Assembly (NCBI RefSeq): GCF_030826625.1
Contig: NZ_JAPJNQ010000011.1
Coordinates: 1-38,114, forward strand
Direction of reading: 5' to 3'
DNA from: Corynebacterium sp.
GTDB taxonomy: Bacteria; Actinomycetota; Actinomycetes; Mycobacteriales; Mycobacteriaceae
DNA length: 38,114 nt
Shown here in pieces: positions 7,589-16,327 of the stretch. Below the pieces are notes generated by a model. It was given only the letters and a program-made list of their open reading frames with translations, did not search any database and had not been told where the DNA came from. Each line of letters opens with the position of its first letter. Position 1 is the stretch's first letter. The position numbers and the translations under genes were made by a program.

Positions 7589-8809
7589 ATGGCCGATAAA
7601 AGGATCTCGACCCGTGAACGGCTGCGGCATCTAGACCATTCGTTGGTCTCGCGTGCCCAGCGCGTACGTAAGCGCTTCATTTTTATTGTGCAGGCTGCTG
7701 TCGGCGCTGGGCTGGCGTTTTGGGTGGCTCAGACATTTTTTGGCCACGAGATTCCATTTTTCGCTCCCATCGCGGTAGTGGTCACCCTCGGGATTTCCGG
7801 GGGTAATCGCCTGAACAAGGCCCTGGAAATGTCGATCGCTGGCGTGGTCGGCGTCGGCGTGGGCCAGTTGCTGGTGCACACTCTGGGCACTGGTGATTGG
7901 CAGATTGCTGCCGGGGTAGCGATTTCGCTGACAGTTGCGGCGTTGCTCTCGAAATCACAGTTGGTGAGCAACCAGGTCGCGATCGGTGCCATCCTGATCG
8001 CGACCATCATGCCACACGGTGGCGGTACCGAACGCATCATTGACGCTGCAATCGGTTCGGTCATTGGTGTGCTTTCGATTGCACTGATCCCGAATTCCGC
8101 TTTGCGCGATGCCCGGCATGAGATCGCGAAAGTTTTGTCCGTGGCGTCGTCTGTGCTGCACGATGTTGCTGAAGGGGCAGAAAAGGGCGATTCAGCACGC
8201 ATTGAAGATGCGCTCCAGCAAGTCCGGGGTACGCAGTCGAATATTGATCACATGCTGGAAGCAACCGCTTCCGGCCGGGAAATCGCTGGGCTCTCGCCGT
8301 TTCGTTGGGGTTCGCGCAAACACCTGCGCTCGATCGAACGCATCTTGACCCCAGTGGATAACGCCACGCGTAACGTGCGTGTGCTCGCCCGGCGCTGCGT
8401 AGTCTTGAGCGTCGACGGCGATAAAACTACCCAGCGACTGATCAATATCATCGACGAGCTTTCAGAAATCACCGTTGAGCTGTCGCAAATTTATGAAACC
8501 AGTGCGCGAGTCAGCCAGGCCTACGAGATTCCGGGGATCGTCAACCGTTTGCGCATCATCGGTGCCCGCGCGGATCTTTCGGTGATCAGCGATGATCCGG
8601 TGTTGTCTGAATACGCCATTTTGTCGCAGGTGCGTTTCCTTACCGTCGACCTGCTCATGGTGGCGGGCATGTCCCACGAATCCGCAGTGTCGGTGTTGGC
8701 GCCGACCTCGTCGACGCCGGCGTATCCGCCGGAGGTGTGGGAGGTTTCAGACATTCACGACAACGTGCGTGGTGCGGTGGAAAAATACGACGAAGACTCA
8801 CAAGATTAA
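7589..8809 (+). CDS. FUSC-type (aromatic acid exporter-like) membrane protein
   Basis: 406 residues with a hydrophobic N-terminal half of about six transmembrane helices (FIVQAAVGAGLAFWVAQTF, FFAPIAVVVTLGIS, SIAGVVGVGVGQLLVHTLG, IAAGVAISLTVAALL, AIGAILIATIMPHGGG and AIGSVIGVLSIALIP). A helical cytoplasmic C-terminal half of about 220 residues follows. The PFFAPIAVVVTLG segment is characteristic of the fusaric-acid resistance / aromatic acid exporter superfamily. Members are proposed efflux proteins for aromatic acids or other small molecules; the substrate here is unknown. It starts 5 nt after fba and is probably on the same transcript, with no obvious metabolic link. It ends one base from the convergent unknown gene, leaving no room for a separate terminator. 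Confidence 0.8.
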   Translation: MADKRISTRERLRHLDHSLVSRAQRVRKRFIFIVQAAVGAGLAFWVAQTFFGHEIPFFAPIAVVVTLGISGGNRLNKALEMSIAGVVGVGVGQLLVHTLGTGDWQIAAGVAISLTVAALLSKSQLVSNQVAIGAILIATIMPHGGGTERIIDAAIGSVIGVLSIALIPNSALRDARHEIAKVLSVASSVLHDVAEGAEKGDSARIEDALQQVRGTQSNIDHMLEATASGREIAGLSPFRWGSRKHLRSIERILTPVDNATRNVRVLARRCVVLSVDGDKTTQRLINIIDELSEITVELSQIYETSARVSQAYEIPGIVNRLRIIGARADLSVISDDPVLSEYAILSQVRFLTVDLLMVAGMSHESAVSVLAPTSSTPAYPPEVWEVSDIHDNVRGAVEKYDEDSQD

Positions 8810-8810
8810 C

Positions 8811-9806
8811 TCAGGCTTTGGCGCTTGTGTTTTCTGGCCGGATGATCTGTAAATCCCGCAAATGCCGATAAAACGTCACGCGTTTTTGCGGGCGCGCGCT
8901 GCGCACCCCGTCGACAAGCACGGCAAGTTCCGGGCCACCGGCTTGTACCGCACGGCCAGTCACCAGTGAGGCGGGATCGAGCTTGCTGACGGGCGGGGTG
9001 GAAGCTTTGTTCTTGCGCCAGCGCCCCAACCATCCGCGGCGCGGTTGCTGCGCTTCGGAATTTTGAGCTTCAGTCGGGGGCGTTTCTACCGGCGAAATCG
9101 CACGCACCGCGGCAATGCCCGGAGCATCCAGCATCGGTACCAAGCGGGCACCATAATCTAGTGGTTGTCGCAGGGATTTTTCGCCCGCCCCATCGGAAGC
9201 TTTTGTTGCTGCACGTGCGTCTTGCTGCACCAAGGTGGCATCGTCGACAATGATCTCACCGGTCATGGGGCTAGCGTCCCACTGGCTGATGCTCGCCGAC
9301 CCAGCCACTACCTGACCAGCATCGTTGCGGATTAAAGGAACGGGTTTAACATCACCGGTCAGCGCTAATTTCAAGGCAGCGGCGGGCTCGGTGGGGATAG
9401 ACCAATTCTGTGCGGCTGAGGAAGCCCCGGCTGGAAAAGCGTCGTCAAGCACGGGCACAAAACCTATCTGCGGCCATAACTGATCGGCGCGCATCAACCG
9501 TGTGAGAACCGCAGATAACGCAGCATCCGAGCCGATGACGATAATGCGCAGCGGCATCGTCGGGCGCTGTGGGGCCAATTGTGGGGCGGCCTGGTGCTCG
9601 ACGCGTGGTTGGGCTTGGATCTCGTCCAGCGAGGGGGTGGGATCTTCCGGCAATAACTTTGTGGCCTCGGCCGTTAAAAATTTCAGATCGCCGCGGCCAG
9701 GAACCGCAGGCAAATTGTAAATCTCCACGCCTGCAGAATGGTGCAAGGTGGCAGGTAAATCCAGCTTCGCCGCGGTCTCACCACAGCGCAGAATCAGCAC
9801 ACGCAT
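8811..9806 (-). CDS. Conserved-looking protein of unknown function
   Basis: About 331 residues. No family is recognised with confidence. The N-terminus MRVLILRCGETAAKL looks like the first beta strand and helix of an alpha/beta fold, and a second such unit appears at PLRIIVIGSDAALSAVLTR. The arrangement is loosely reminiscent of diacylglycerol-kinase-like or sugar-kinase-like folds, but no catalytic motif is clear. The C-terminal part is basic (WLGRWRKNK) and ends in PQKRVTFYRHLRDLQIIRPEN. No signal peptide or transmembrane helix is seen. In-frame starts are TTG 9824, ATG 9815 and ATG 9806. I chose 9806 because a TACGAT -10 element (9814-9819 on the minus strand) lies 7 nt before it. It is divergent from purA and convergent with the FUSC gene. 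Confidence 0.7.
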   Translation of the reverse strand: MRVLILRCGETAAKLDLPATLHHSAGVEIYNLPAVPGRGDLKFLTAEATKLLPEDPTPSLDEIQAQPRVEHQAAPQLAPQRPTMPLRIIVIGSDAALSAVLTRLMRADQLWPQIGFVPVLDDAFPAGASSAAQNWSIPTEPAAALKLALTGDVKPVPLIRNDAGQVVAGSASISQWDASPMTGEIIVDDATLVQQDARAATKASDGAGEKSLRQPLDYGARLVPMLDAPGIAAVRAISPVETPPTEAQNSEAQQPRRGWLGRWRKNKASTPPVSKLDPASLVTGRAVQAGGPELAVLVDGVRSARPQKRVTFYRHLRDLQIIRPENTSAKA

Positions 9807-9922
9807 GCCATGCATCGTATCCAAGCATCGTGGCGCTGCCTAAAAATTATCCAGGTTGCGTAATACCTAGTAGGCTATGAGGCTGATCAAACTACTGACC
9901 GCAGGGAAGTGATGAGGTAGGC

Positions 9923-11215
9923 ATGGCAGCGATCGTCATTGTCGGCGCCCAATGGGGCGATGAAGGCAAAGGTAAAGCCACGGATATCCTGGGAAGCCAG
10001 GTGGATTACGTCGTCAAGCCGAACGGCGGTAATAACGCCGGCCATACCGTCGTCGTTGGCGGTGAAAAATACGAGCTCAAGCTGCTTCCTGCGGGTATTT
10101 TGTCTGAAAACGCTGTTCCGGTGCTTGGCAACGGCGTGGTTATCAACCTGGAAGCGCTCTTCGAGGAAGTCGACGCCCTGGAAGCCCGTGGCGCGAATGC
10201 TTCGCGGTTGAAGATCTCTGCCAACGCGCACCTGGTTGCGCCATATCACCAGACGCTGGACCGGGTACAGGAACGCTTTTTGGGCAAGCGCGCCATCGGC
10301 ACCACTGGTCGCGGTATCGGCCCGACCTACCAGGACAAAGTCGCCCGCGTGGGTATCCGCGTGCAGGACATCTTCGACGAATCAATCTTGCGCCAGAAGG
10401 TCGAATCGGCACTGGATGTGAAAAACCAGATGCTGGTGAAGATGTATAACCGCAAAGCCATCGTGGCCGACGAGGTGGTGGACTATTTCTTGTCCTACGC
10501 GGAGCGCCTGCGCCCGATGGTCATCGACTCTGAACGCGAGCTCAACGAGGCGCTGTCGGCCGGCAAGCACATCCTGATGGAGGGCGGCCAGGCCACCATG
10601 TTGGATGTCGACCACGGAACCTACCCGTTCGTGACCTCGTCGAACCCGACGGCGGGCGGCGCATGCGTGGGCTCTGGTATTGGCCCGACCCGCATCGATA
10701 CCTCGCTGGGCATCATCAAGGCATACACCACCCGTGTGGGTGCGGGCCCGTTCCCGACGGAGCTTTTCGACGAATGGGGCGACTACCTGCAAGAGACCGG
10801 CGGGGAAGTCGGTGTGAATACCGGACGCCGCCGTCGCTGCGGTTGGTACGACTCGGTGATCGCGCGCTACGCCAGCCGCGTTAACGGCTTTACCGATTAC
10901 TTCCTCACCAAACTGGACGTGCTCACCGGGATCGGCGAGATCCCGATCTGCGTTGCTTATGACGTCGACGGCGTGCGGCACGACGAGATGCCGATCTCGC
11001 AGTCCGAGGTGCACCATGCCAAGCCGATCTTTGAAAAGATGCCCGCCTGGGACGAAGACATCAGCGGCTGCTCCACCTTCGACGAGTTGCCACAGCGTGC
11101 ACAGGATTACGTGCTGCGCCTGGAAGAGCTGTCTGGCACGCGCATGTCGTATATCGGAGTCGGCCCGTCGCGTGAACAAACCATCGTGCGCCACGACGTG
11201 TTGGCGGGAAAATAG
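9923..11215 (+). CDS. purA: Adenylosuccinate synthetase
   Basis: 430 residues, the standard length. PurA uses GTP to join aspartate to IMP, the first committed step from IMP to AMP, in the cytoplasm. The N-terminal GTP-binding signature IVGAQWGDEGKGKATD is at residues 5-20. KPNGGNNAGHTVVV follows near 32-45, GTTGRGIGPTYQDK near 127-140, and EGGQATMLDVDHGTYPFVTSSNP, which contains the GTYP[FY]VTSS signature, near 220-245. ATG 9923 is preceded by GATGAGG and is the first in-frame start. The leader of roughly 50 nt contains no obvious purine riboswitch. The purT gene begins 6 nt after the stop, so the two form a purine pair on one transcript. Confidence 0.98.
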   Translation: MAAIVIVGAQWGDEGKGKATDILGSQVDYVVKPNGGNNAGHTVVVGGEKYELKLLPAGILSENAVPVLGNGVVINLEALFEEVDALEARGANASRLKISANAHLVAPYHQTLDRVQERFLGKRAIGTTGRGIGPTYQDKVARVGIRVQDIFDESILRQKVESALDVKNQMLVKMYNRKAIVADEVVDYFLSYAERLRPMVIDSERELNEALSAGKHILMEGGQATMLDVDHGTYPFVTSSNPTAGGACVGSGIGPTRIDTSLGIIKAYTTRVGAGPFPTELFDEWGDYLQETGGEVGVNTGRRRRCGWYDSVIARYASRVNGFTDYFLTKLDVLTGIGEIPICVAYDVDGVRHDEMPISQSEVHHAKPIFEKMPAWDEDISGCSTFDELPQRAQDYVLRLEELSGTRMSYIGVGPSREQTIVRHDVLAGK

Positions 11216-11221
11216 GCAGTC

Positions 11222-12775
11222 ATGACTGACGACGCAACCACCACCGGCAACTCCGGAACTGCGGGTAACTCCGGAACTGCAGGCAATGAGGGAAGCACAG
11301 ACAACCGAAGCACAGACAACGACGTCATCGGCACTCCGCTGAGCCCAAATGCCACCCGCGTGCTGCTACTCGGCGCTGGTGAGATTGGCCGCGAACTCGC
11401 GATTAGTTTTCAGCGGCTGGGTCTGGAAGTACACGCCGTCGACAAGCGCAACGGCGCGCCGGGGCACCAGGTCGCGCAGTATTCTTATGTCGCGGATGTC
11501 ACCGATGCGCAGGCCGTGCTGTAGCTCGCCAGGCGCATTGAGCCGCATTATGTGGTCCCGGAGATCGAAGTTGTTGCGGTCGAGGCGCTGCGCGAAATTG
11601 AAGAAGGCAGCTCTGCTGTCGTCGTTCCGGGGGCGCGTGCCTGCGAACTAACCAAGGAGCGCGAAGCGATTCGCCGTACAGCCTCTGAGCAATTGGGCTT
11701 GCCGACGACCGCCTACGATTTTGCCTCCAGCCCGGACGAGCTGAAAACCATCCTGGAAGAGATGGGTTATCCCAGCATCGTGAAACCTGCGATTACCTCG
11801 AATGGGCGCGGGCACATGGTGGTGCGTTACGGCGATGACGTCGACGAGGCATGGGAAACTGCCTCGGCGGAAGCGCATTTCGACGGCCGGGTGATCGTGG
11901 AGCGCTTCGTCGATTTTGATTTTGAAGTCACGCTGCTTGCGGTGCGTTCGATTGACCCAGCCACCGGTGAGATGGCGACGTGGTTTTCGGAGCCGATCGG
12001 GCACGATCACCGCAACGGCGGTTTGATTGATTCTTGGCAACCATTGCAGCTCAGCCAGGTGGCTTGGGAAAACGCGCGTTCGATTGCCGCGCGTATTTCC
12101 AATGAATTGGGTGGACGTGGTGTTTATGGCGTCGAATTATTCGTCGCTGGCGATGACGTGTACTTCTCTTCGGTTTCGCCGCGGCCGACGGATACCGGCA
12201 TGGTCACGATGGCGACACAACGTTATTCGCAGTTTGACCTGCACGCGCGTGCGATTTTGGGGATGCCGATTGATGTCACATTGACTTCACCGGGGGCAGC
12301 GCGGATGCTGCGAGCCGATGTTGATGCCGATGTGTTGAGCTATGGCGGTTTGGAAAGTGCTCTCGCGCACCCGGAGACCACCGTGGTGTTGTTCGGCAAA
12401 GCGGGCAGCTACCCTGGCCGACGCATGGGCGTGGTGCTATCGACTGCCGATAACACCGATGCTGCGCATTTGGCGGCACGAGAAGCCAGCATGCAGATCA
12501 TGATTGGTGCGGATACTTCGGCTCGGCAGGTTGATGCTGCTGCTGACGCGGGAACTGCTTCTGATTCCGCAGCCGCTGACGCGGGAGCTGCTGATGCTGC
12601 GAAGGCCTCAGATAGTGGCAACCCCGATGCTGGCAGCAGCTCTGCTAACACCGGCTCTGCTAACACTGGATCAGCCAACAGTGATTCTGCCGAGAACGCT
12701 GCTGCCGAGGATGCTGCCGCAGATAACACGGCAGCCGAGAACCCGGCGAGCGACGGCGAACCTAAAACAAACTAA
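11222..12775 (+). pseudogene. purT: purT, formate-dependent GAR transformylase, interrupted by an in-frame TAG
   Basis: PurT uses formate and ATP to formylate glycinamide ribonucleotide, replacing folate-dependent PurN. The first part (11222-11521) has RVLLLGAGEIGRELAISFQRLG, the PurT N-terminal domain. A TAG at 11522-11524 interrupts it, and the same frame continues at once with LARRIEPHYVVPEIEVVAVEAL, exactly the next conserved PurT segment. No frameshift is involved: a single C-to-T change from CAG would explain it. The rest includes the ATP-grasp core (YPSIVKPAITSNGRGHMVV, VIVERFVDFDFEVTLLAVR, GVYGVELFVAGDDVYFSSVSPRPTDTGMVT). An internal GTG at 11552 could restart translation, but the product would lack the N-terminal domain. 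The ends are odd: the N-terminus has Thr/Gly/Asn/Ser repeats, and the last 75 or so residues are Ala/Asp/Ser/Asn-rich. A sequencing error or readthrough cannot be excluded. Confidence 0.85.
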
Positions 12776-15251
12776 CCGGTCGGATCATATTCGCCAGATC
12801 CACCAACGCGTAGCGGTGCCGTGGGAACGGCGCGCTCCGCGCCTGCGCGCGCAGAGTGTCGTACAACCCCAGGCGCAGCCCATGCTGGCTGAAGGTGTGA
12901 TCAAACAACTCGTGTGGTGAGGCCGAATATTCCAAATCTGCGGAGCGCAAAAAATTCAGCGCAGAAGTCAGCACCGCCGTCTTGATCTGCAGATAACGCG
13001 GCTCATTCGTCGGGATGGATTCCAACCGCCGCGCCGCACGACGAATATACGGCTCGTTCAAAGGGGTGGTGAGTAGCTGCAAAATCGTCGTCAAGACCGC
13101 CATCCGGTGATGCCGCGATGCCGGCGACACCCGATCCAACACCTGCACCGCCAACTCGACCTGTTTTTCGGCCATCAACTGGCGTGCTAAACCAAACGCC
13201 GAAGACACCGTCGCCGGGTTGGTCTCCCACACGATCGAATACAGGCGTAGCGAGTGAAACCGCAGGGCCAAGGGGTCTTCGGTGCGGTGCTCCCAGATCT
13301 CGGGGCGCTGCATGAAAAACTCGTTCGGGATATTAGACAGCGACGTGGGAATCCCCGTCGTCGCCCGCGATAACTCCGGCGGGATCAAACTCAGGTGATT
13401 ATGGCCTTGTTCCTCCAACAACAATTCGTCGACCGCGGCCAACGCTAGCTTCGGAGCAGCCTCGCCGGGTAATAAAAACATCACGGCAGAAAAATGATCC
13501 TGCGCATCGCGGTAATCATCCAGCAACGTCGCAGTGACCCCGGAATACCAGCGGAAACGCCAGTCACGCGCCATGTCATCTTCCAACGTGTGCAGCCACT
13601 CGCGGGCCTGGGTGGTCAGCCCCAAGTCCAGCATCGCCCGCACCACGCCCAGCGGGATCTCCCTCGACCCCACATACTCGTTGGTGTGCATGGCCTGGCG
13701 CAACGTCTCCAAGGCTTCCTGTGGCTCGGTGTACGACGAACCCGACAGCATCGATGCGCCCGAATCACTGCGATCAATCAGTGGCACCGGCAGCGCGGAA
13801 ACCACTTCGGCGGCGGTGATGTGCACGGAACGCTCGATGCCGTCGATAAGCTGATCGGTGCGAAACACCGCGTGTTTGGTGCCAAACGTCGTACGTTGTG
13901 GGGAAAACAGCGAGTGTTGTGCCGGATGCTGGATGCCGTCACGAATGGCGATGACCTCACGCAACACCCCGTACAGCTGGGTGCGCAGCTCTTCGATGGA
14001 AGAAAACCGCTGTTCGGGATCCTCGTGCGTGGCACGCTGCAGCAGGCGATAAAACGACAGGTAGCGACGCATCGTAGGCTCCTCCGACGGTCCCGGCAGC
14101 CCAGGTAAATAGATGCCGTCCTCGGAAGGCAGGTTCAACGTCAGTGCCGCCAGGGTGCGCCCGATGCTGTAGATATCGCTGGCGATCGAGGGGCCCTTCG
14201 TGGCAACCTCCGGGGCTTGGAAACCCTTCGTGCCATAGATATAGCCATAGGCCCCAATCCCAGAGACAGCGCCCAGGTCGATGATCTTCACCTGATCCTC
14301 GCTGATGATGATGTTGTCCGGCTTCAGATCGTTGTAGACTACCCCGCGGGCGTGCAGATACTCCAGTGCAGGCAGAATCTCTAAAATGTAGGCGATCGCG
14401 ATATCAATGGCGACGACGTGGTTCGGTTGCGAATTGCGTCGATGCCGCAGCGAGGGGCCACCGACGTATTCCATGACGATGAATCCGCCGGGCACGCGTT
14501 CGTCGTCAATGAAATTGAAAATCTTTACGATGCCGGGGTGTGTAATATCCGCCAGAAACTCGCGTTCTGCTTCGGCAGCCGCGGTCTCCTCGGCGGACTT
14601 TTGCGATTGCATGCCCTTGAGCACCACGATGCGCCTGGAAACGAAGTGGTCGTTGGCCAAATAAATCCAGCCCATGCCGCCGTGCGCGATCACCCCGAGG
14701 ATCTCGTACTGCTGGGCGACGATATCACCCGGAGCCAATTGCGGCGCCGGGATTTGTTTTTTCTCGATCGCTTCTTGCGGGTCAATCAGCGCTTCCTGCG
14801 GGTCCGTCGGCACCACGAACGGCAGCCGCACCATGCGATCTGCCACCGCGCGAGCCGTGCGCTGGGCGCGGCGGCGTTTACGGAAGGTGGAAATTGCTTG
14901 CCGACGAGCCCTGGTCGAGGTATCTTCCAGCGGCTGTTTTCGTTGCGCTTGCTGGGCCTTTTCGTCGCGAATCTTTTGCAAATCTTCCAGCAATGAGGCG
15001 ATGTTATCTTCGTCGAGATTGATCTCGGTGTCGGCGAAAGGATCAAACGGCACCGCGGAGGTCGCTGCTTCTTCAGCTGCGGTCACGAAGCTGGCCTCGG
15101 TGTGTGCGTGCTCTGTCGTTTGCTCTGGCATGTGCTCTGGCGTGTGTGGCGTTGCTGCGGTGGGCTCGCTTGCTTGGGCGGCAGGGTCAGGCGTACTGCC
15201 CTCGTCGGCAGCGTCGCGGTTGCGCCCTGTGTGCTGGGTATCGTCAGTCAT
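12762..15251 (-). CDS. pknG: Serine/threonine protein kinase PknG
   Basis: 829 residues. PknG phosphorylates the FHA protein OdhI (GarA in mycobacteria), relieving inhibition of 2-oxoglutarate dehydrogenase and so setting glutamate and TCA flux. Residues 1-170 are disordered and acidic, then basic. The kinase domain spans about 178-440: glycine loop IAHGGMGWIYLA (188-199), ATP lysine in VVLKGM (Lys212), catalytic YNDLKPDN (Asp308) and IDLGAVS (DLG instead of DFG, as in other PknG). The C-terminal half is helical and TPR-like. No paired CxxC motifs are seen, so the rubredoxin domain of mycobacterial PknG is absent; as I recall, corynebacterial forms are known to lack it. The start overlaps the glnH stop by 4 bp (ATGA). 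The last 14 bp overlap the end of purT on the other strand. Confidence 0.97.
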   Translation of the reverse strand: MTDDTQHTGRNRDAADEGSTPDPAAQASEPTAATPHTPEHMPEQTTEHAHTEASFVTAAEEAATSAVPFDPFADTEINLDEDNIASLLEDLQKIRDEKAQQAQRKQPLEDTSTRARRQAISTFRKRRRAQRTARAVADRMVRLPFVVPTDPQEALIDPQEAIEKKQIPAPQLAPGDIVAQQYEILGVIAHGGMGWIYLANDHFVSRRIVVLKGMQSQKSAEETAAAEAEREFLADITHPGIVKIFNFIDDERVPGGFIVMEYVGGPSLRHRRNSQPNHVVAIDIAIAYILEILPALEYLHARGVVYNDLKPDNIIISEDQVKIIDLGAVSGIGAYGYIYGTKGFQAPEVATKGPSIASDIYSIGRTLAALTLNLPSEDGIYLPGLPGPSEEPTMRRYLSFYRLLQRATHEDPEQRFSSIEELRTQLYGVLREVIAIRDGIQHPAQHSLFSPQRTTFGTKHAVFRTDQLIDGIERSVHITAAEVVSALPVPLIDRSDSGASMLSGSSYTEPQEALETLRQAMHTNEYVGSREIPLGVVRAMLDLGLTTQAREWLHTLEDDMARDWRFRWYSGVTATLLDDYRDAQDHFSAVMFLLPGEAAPKLALAAVDELLLEEQGHNHLSLIPPELSRATTGIPTSLSNIPNEFFMQRPEIWEHRTEDPLALRFHSLRLYSIVWETNPATVSSAFGLARQLMAEKQVELAVQVLDRVSPASRHHRMAVLTTILQLLTTPLNEPYIRRAARRLESIPTNEPRYLQIKTAVLTSALNFLRSADLEYSASPHELFDHTFSQHGLRLGLYDTLRAQARSAPFPRHRYALVDLANMIRPVSLF

Positions 15252-16327
15252 CGTTCACCGTCTGGGTTTGTCGCCGTTTCTCCGGAACTTTTTGGATCTT
15301 CTGCGCGGTAGTGGGCTGGTGGTGGGCCAGTCGTCGACAAGCGCCCATCAAACCAGTGATCGAACAGCTGTGACCAGGTGCCATCGTTGCGGATGCGTTC
15401 CAGGGTGGAATTGACTTGCCGCACCAACCCCTCGGCCTCGGCAATGGTCTCCGCGTCGGCGCTGCGAGCGGGTTTGGGCATGCCGACGCCGTAAATATCG
15501 TTGTCAACGGGCGGGCCGACGATCTCGGTGTAGGGGTCTTGGATTTCCAAACCGGATAAAATGACATCGTCGACTAGAATGGCATCGGCCTGATTATGCT
15601 GCATCGCGTAAAGGCAATCTGCCCAGGTCACGACCTTTAAAATGCTGGCGTCGGGGGCATACAAGCGGGCGAGGTTAATGCCAGTGGAGTTGTCGGTCAC
15701 GCACACGGTGCGGGAAGCTAAATCACCGAGGTGCGTGACTTCTGAGTTGCGGTTGACCAGCAAACGCGTGCTCGTCGACAAGTAAGGTGTGGAAAAAGCG
15801 ACGTCTTGTTGACGCTCCGGGGTGATCGTGAGCGTGGAGAGCAGAAAATCAACCTTGCCGGTTTGCAGGGTGTGCACGCGGTGTTGCGATTCGACGAAGC
15901 GGAAATCCACGGCGTTGCGGTCGCCAAAAATGTCTTCGGCGATTTCGTGTGCGAGGTCAACTTCGAAGCCAGACAGTTGGCCAGTAGAGGGGTCGCGGAA
16001 GGACAGCAAGTTTTGTGATTGCTGAATACCGACGATCAGGTAGCCACGCTGCACAATCGAGGGGATGCGCTCGGCGGCGGTGCGCGAATCGGGTTCCAGG
16101 GAACCCAGCAGTTCTTGCTCTTCGCTTTGTACCCCTGGACGCGTGCCAGGCTTTTCGATGCTGGAGCCAGCAGGCAAAGGTATGCTCATACTTTCATCGC
16201 GGGGCAGCTCGAGCCCGCCGCGGCTAGTTCCAAGGTGTGGGGCGGTGCAGGCACTCAATCCCAGCGTGAGGGCGGCGAGGCTGGCGATGCCTGCGAATCT
16301 GAGAGTGGATAGTTTTTGGGCGATCAT
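15248..16327 (-). CDS. glnH: Extracytoplasmic amino-acid-binding lipoprotein GlnH
   Basis: 359 residues. A type II signal peptide ends in the lipobox LGLSAC, with the lipidated Cys at residue 27. A family 3 solute-binding protein (SBP_bac_3) fold follows: YLIVGIQQSQNLLSFRDPSTG, GFEVDLAHEIAEDIFG, VDFLLSTLTITPERQQDVAFSTPYL, DNSTGINLARLY and WADCLYAMQHNQADAILVDD. In mycobacteria the homologue binds aspartate or glutamate and signals through GlnX to PknG rather than feeding an ABC transporter; no permease gene is present here, which fits. It overlaps glnX upstream and pknG downstream by 4 bp each, so the three proteins are translationally coupled. The symbol is traditional; the ligand of this copy is inferred. 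Confidence 0.95.
   Translation of the reverse strand: MIAQKLSTLRFAGIASLAALTLGLSACTAPHLGTSRGGLELPRDESMSIPLPAGSSIEKPGTRPGVQSEEQELLGSLEPDSRTAAERIPSIVQRGYLIVGIQQSQNLLSFRDPSTGQLSGFEVDLAHEIAEDIFGDRNAVDFRFVESQHRVHTLQTGKVDFLLSTLTITPERQQDVAFSTPYLSTSTRLLVNRNSEVTHLGDLASRTVCVTDNSTGINLARLYAPDASILKVVTWADCLYAMQHNQADAILVDDVILSGLEIQDPYTEIVGPPVDNDIYGVGMPKPARSADAETIAEAEGLVRQVNSTLERIRNDGTWSQLFDHWFDGRLSTTGPPPAHYRAEDPKSSGETATNPDGER

Noticed and set aside
9824..9922. Purine riboswitch upstream of purA
   Set aside because: The leader is too short and shows no conserved three-helix junction.
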